Shown piece after piece: positions 40,520 to 43,765 of a stretch of DNA of 43,765 nucleotides. Location of the stretch: the NCBI GenBank assembly GCA_024398965.1, contig JAKSIF010000021.1, positions 1 to 43,765 on the forward strand, written 5' to 3'. Position 1 is the stretch's first letter. Each line of letters opens with the position of its first letter. The DNA is from Fibrobacter sp. (lineage in GTDB: Bacteria; Fibrobacterota; Fibrobacteria; Fibrobacterales; Fibrobacteraceae). The notes below the pieces were generated by a model, which did no database searches, was not told where the DNA came from, and worked only from the letters and a program-made list of their open reading frames with translations. A program made the translations under genes and the position numbers.

Positions 40520-42917
40520 GTTCCTTAATATAGAAAGAAAGTTCCTTGACGATTTGCTTCTCAGTCTCTCCGTCGTTGGGGAGGCGCAGACGCAAGATAA
40601 ATTCACGGACAACGCCGCGGACAAACTGATCCTCGGGGATGTCGTCCTCCCCTGCCTGCTGCAGTTCAGAATAATTCTCGTACTCTATGGCAGCCGCCGG
40701 AGATTCCATGACTACTTCATAGGATTCACGAAAAAATTCCTGAAGATCCAGGGATTCCAGCGGAACATCCTTTTCTTCATAGAAATTCACAACATCCTCG
40801 GCCAAGCCTTCGAAAGTCTGGTTAAGAAAATCCTCCTCGGAATCGCATATTTCGCCGTCGTAGTAATAGATGACTTGTTTTTCAGAGCCATCCTCATAGA
40901 ATTGAGTGCATCGTCCGTTGGGCTTGTCCCTATAGTTATAGCTGAGCTGCTTCAAGGAACCGTCATCGTAAAACGCCCTGGCCACGCTGTTCTTGTAGAC
41001 GAATTCCTCATAGACATTTCCATCCTCGTCATAGACTGTGTACTTGCCATCAACTGGCATGCCGTCCCTGTAGTCCACAATAGACTGAATCCTGCCATTG
41101 CTGTAGAAAACCTTTTCCTGACCATTTGGGAGCATTCCGTTCATGTCGATTTCCCTGAAAATTTCACCACCTTCGAAATATTCATAGCAGTGGGAACCGC
41201 AGTTGTCACCATCAATGTACATGGTTGTGCACATCAACTTGCCATCATCGTAGTATTCCTTTTCGTAGCCCTGTTTTTTATCGTTCTCGTAGGGAGTTTC
41301 CTTATCCAGAACTCCATCTTCGGTAAAATGCCTTTGGACACCCTCAATGGATCCGTCGTGATAAGGAGTCTCCCACTGCATGGTTCCAGACTCATAATAG
41401 AATCGTTCGATGCCATCTAGACGGTCATCCTTGTAGAAGCCTTCATATTGCAAGGCTCCGCTCTCAAAGAAAGTCCTGTGCTCCCCTTCCCTACGGCCAT
41501 TTCTGTAACTTTCAACAATCCTTCTGTTTCCGTTTTCGAAGAATTTCCTGGCTCTTCCCCAGACATTGCCGTTCCGGTAGTAGCAATCCGCGGCAACATT
41601 CCCATTGGGGAAATATTGCTTGTAAACACCCTCCAGGCGGCCGTTCTCATAGGAGCATTCCTCCTTCAGAGTGCCATCTTCGTAAAAGCACTTGTATTCG
41701 CCATCCATCTCGCCAAGCTTGTAGAAGCACTCCATGGCAAGCAGGCCGTTTTCGTGATACATCTTGTAGAACCCGGCCAGGCAACCATTGAACAAGCTGA
41801 AAGACTTTTGCAGGTTTCCATTTTCCCCATAGACCTTGCACACACCGTTTTCCCAGTGTTCCACAAAATCTTCCGAGCCATCATCCTTGTAGAACGTAAC
41901 ATCGCCATCCTCCACAATACCATGGCTATAAGGATGGATTACCAAAAGCTGACCATTGGGACGGAATACCTTTTCGTCTCCGGTCAAGGCTCCGTTCTCG
42001 TAATGACATTCCAGGAGCACCGTGCCATCTTCGGCATAGGTGTGTTCTGGACCATGAATGGCTCCATCCTTAAAATAGCGGCGGCGTTTCAGGACCCCGG
42101 ATTCGAAGTATTCACTCTGCTCCCCTTCCCTATGGCCATTCTTGAACCAGGAATCCCAATTCAGGGCTCCACTCTTGTAGTACTCTTTTTCAAAACCATC
42201 GGGCTCCCCCATGGACCATTGCTTTTCGATATAGAGATTGCCGTTGTCGTGATAGATCTTTTCGACACCGTCCTTCTCGTTGTTTTTGAAATTGCACTCG
42301 TAGACGATAGTCCCGTTGATATCGAAACGCTGGCGAATGCCCTCGATTTTATCGTTGACATAGGGCGTTATGAGCATGACGGCGCCGTTCTCGTGGTACA
42401 TGTGTTCCACACCGTCGCGCATGCCAAGCTTGCAGGGAGTCTTTTGACGGATTTTTCCGTTTTCGTAATAAGACACGAACAAACCCTCACGGAGACCGTT
42501 GACATAATCGCATGCAAGTTCAAGATTCCCGTTGGAGAAAAACTTGCGGAACGGACCATCGTAATGGCCGTTGAACATCCCGAATTCCGCCAGGAGAACT
42601 CCTCTGGAGCTAATGACACGGCAGCGACCGTCGGACCAGTATTCCGTGGCGAAAAGGTTGCCTTCATCATCCAGCTTTGAATAGCAGCCGTCCACAATGC
42701 GCCCCCTGGAATAGACACGCTTGTGTACAGTCTTTCCGAACTTGCTGTAGATTTCCTCCAGGCCGTCCATCAGGTCGTTCTTGTAGGAAACACGGCGATC
42801 CATAGTCCCGTCTTCATTGTAGAAAACAGCGGTTCCGTTGCGTTTACCGTCCTTGAGCGGACATTCCATGCTAACAGCTCCGCTTTCGTAATAGTGCTTT
42901 TCGTTCGTCTGATCCAT
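40503..42917 (-). CDS. Large MORN-like (YwqK-type) repeat protein
   Basis: An 804-aa protein, nearly all of it (about residues 5-660) a run of 20-25-residue repeats of the MORN variant type: (Y/F)YesG.l..e..Y.nG...G, for example HYYESGAVSMECPLKDGKRN, VFYNEDGTMDRRVSYKNDLM and MYHENGLLAMECFYKLGEMD. About 28 repeats form an elongated beta-solenoid. No signal peptide is visible, so it is probably cytoplasmic. The last 140 residues are acidic and non-repetitive (VVNFYEEKDVPLESLDLQEF). Single repeats of this kind occur in YwqK-type antitoxins, but this length suggests a scaffold or binding protein. It overlaps the NYN RNase-like gene by 17 nt, so the pair likely functions together. Confidence 0.85.
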   Translation of the reverse strand: MDQTNEKHYYESGAVSMECPLKDGKRNGTAVFYNEDGTMDRRVSYKNDLMDGLEEIYSKFGKTVHKRVYSRGRIVDGCYSKLDDEGNLFATEYWSDGRCRVISSRGVLLAEFGMFNGHYDGPFRKFFSNGNLELACDYVNGLREGLFVSYYENGKIRQKTPCKLGMRDGVEHMYHENGAVMLITPYVNDKIEGIRQRFDINGTIVYECNFKNNEKDGVEKIYHDNGNLYIEKQWSMGEPDGFEKEYYKSGALNWDSWFKNGHREGEQSEYFESGVLKRRRYFKDGAIHGPEHTYAEDGTVLLECHYENGALTGDEKVFRPNGQLLVIHPYSHGIVEDGDVTFYKDDGSEDFVEHWENGVCKVYGENGNLQKSFSLFNGCLAGFYKMYHENGLLAMECFYKLGEMDGEYKCFYEDGTLKEECSYENGRLEGVYKQYFPNGNVAADCYYRNGNVWGRARKFFENGNRRIVESYRNGRREGEHRTFFESGALQYEGFYKDDRLDGIERFYYESGTMQWETPYHDGSIEGVQRHFTEDGVLDKETPYENDKKQGYEKEYYDDGKLMCTTMYIDGDNCGSHCYEYFEGGEIFREIDMNGMLPNGQEKVFYSNGRIQSIVDYRDGMPVDGKYTVYDEDGNVYEEFVYKNSVARAFYDDGSLKQLSYNYRDKPNGRCTQFYEDGSEKQVIYYYDGEICDSEEDFLNQTFEGLAEDVVNFYEEKDVPLESLDLQEFFRESYEVVMESPAAAIEYENYSELQQAGEDDIPEDQFVRGVVREFILRLRLPNDGETEKQIVKELSFYIKEHGNRK

Positions 42918-43064
42918 GCGACACCTCCCCTGGGCTTAACGTAACCATAATATAGACTCATCTATACGACAGAAAATGACAATTCAGTAATCATTTCCCG
43001 TTTTCAATTACGAAATAATTTAGGTTATGTCGATAATAAATTTGTAGCCTGGCAGGCGACAATT

Positions 43065-43667
43065 TTATGCGCTAAAGAAAAACACGGCAAACAGGGGAAG
43101 AACAAAGATCCAAACACCCTTGGCGTAAAGTTTCAAATCGGCGCTGCTCATGGTACTGTGGTTTACAAGGCATACAATGAGGTAGCCGAGAACCCCATAT
43201 TCCCAGGGGGCATGGGGATTATCCAGCATATAGCGAAACAGGACATATACAAGGCAGAGCCCGGTCACCGTAGGAGCGCATGCAATAAGGGTGTGCTGAA
43301 TCGCCTTCAGAAACCAAGGGCCCCTTGCCACATAGGCCACATGTCCCAAACTTTCTTGGTGGGTTTCCATCAAGACAATTTCTTCGACCTTGGCTCCGGT
43401 AACAACGGCAAGCAACGCGTGGGAAAGTTCGTGAACAATCACTCCGGGAAGAGTCCCGAAGTTTGCAAGTCCATAAGCCAACTTGGGGCTTAAACGGCTC
43501 ACCAGGATTATTTGCAGTCGCTGCAATCCATCTAGCAGAAGCCCTACAATCACAGGTGCAAGCAACACGGCAACGACCAATATACCGCTGACCGCAGCAA
43601 CGGCTTCTCTGCCATTGCCCCAGCCAAACCAGTTTACCACCTCGCCTATCGCTGGCACGTGTAACAA
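43065..43667 (-). CDS. Membrane metallopeptidase-like protein (HExxH)
   Basis: A 200-aa membrane protein with about five hydrophobic segments and the zinc motif GVIVHELSHALLAVVTGAKV, like a reduced site-2/M50 peptidase. A third zinc ligand is not evident; candidates are the Asn/His in VNHSTMSSADLK. Substrate unknown. The TTG at 43667 follows GGAGG by 5 nt; a TTG at 43691 would add 8 residues but lies against the divergent gene. The neighbour on the plus strand starts 41 bp away, so promoters overlap. Confidence 0.7.
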   Translation of the reverse strand: MLHVPAIGEVVNWFGWGNGREAVAAVSGILVVAVLLAPVIVGLLLDGLQRLQIILVSRLSPKLAYGLANFGTLPGVIVHELSHALLAVVTGAKVEEIVLMETHQESLGHVAYVARGPWFLKAIQHTLIACAPTVTGLCLVYVLFRYMLDNPHAPWEYGVLGYLIVCLVNHSTMSSADLKLYAKGVWIFVLPLFAVFFFSA

Positions 43668-43708
43668 CAAAACCTCCGCGATTTCCGACAAATATAATTA
43701 CTACATTT

Positions 43709-43765
43709 ATGCCGATGAAACCTCGATTCCTGCTTTTACCTTTTATCGCCATTGTGTCTGTAGTG
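43709..43765 (+). CDS. Start of an exported or membrane protein, cut by the window end
   Basis: ATGs at 43709 and 43715 open a frame reading MPMKPRFLLLPFIAIVSVV to the window edge, typical of a signal peptide or first membrane helix. Function cannot be judged. Confidence 0.5.
   Translation, partial: MPMKPRFLLLPFIAIVSVV

Noticed and set aside
41448-42680. 410-codon open frame opposite the MORN-like gene
   Set aside because: The repeat periodicity is clear on the minus strand; the plus-strand product has no recognisable features.

Overview
The window looks like a Fibrobacter chromosome segment. The strongest marker is a lipoprotein (31150-32358) with a poly-serine linker and a C-terminal FISUMP domain, the Fibrobacter 'major paralogous' domain; decayed FISUMP sequence lies next to it. 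Three secreted family-43 glycoside hydrolases, two of them carrying CBM6-like modules, fit a plant-fibre degrader. No rRNA, tRNA or CRISPR array was seen.

Left half (1-23 kb): a defence island. A class III nucleotide cyclase-like gene lies at the edge, with its start spoiled by a T-run, followed by a 161-bp MITE. A type III restriction-modification system then spans 1.1-10.8 kb, but its mod and res genes are separated by two inserts. The first is a tightly packed same-strand operon: a small PycTM-like membrane effector, two different class III cyclases and an Apea-like HEPN protein. I read this as a Pycsar-type signalling system with two cyclases and two candidate effectors, joined to mod by a 4-nt gap. 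The second is a toxin-antitoxin pair on the opposite strand, with twin operators in front of res. Next come a RecQ helicase fused to a phosphoribosyltransferase domain, a coupled DprA-like gene, and a 1616-aa exonuclease-RecQ-UvrD fusion.

18.9-23.3 kb is a decay zone. It holds a DUF3990-like pair, small orphan genes, broken YhcG (DUF1016) and DinD-like genes, a duplicated about 95-bp leader, and five 28-30-bp palindromes whose arms covary. Four of these are intergenic and one lies inside the dinD fragment.

Right half (23.3-43.8 kb): housekeeping and fibre-degradation genes. These are tgt, a GH43 protein, dnaJ, dnaK, the FISUMP lipoprotein, a RelE/XRE toxin-antitoxin pair, tandem GH43-CBM6 paralogues, grpE, a NYN RNase-like protein overlapping an 804-aa MORN-like repeat protein, and an HExxH membrane peptidase. 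Each of dnaK, dnaJ and grpE has a -24/-12 (sigma-54-type) promoter with exact spacing. dnaK and grpE also share a GTTTC-N5-GAAA motif at nearly the same distance upstream, which suggests RpoN-type control of the chaperones.
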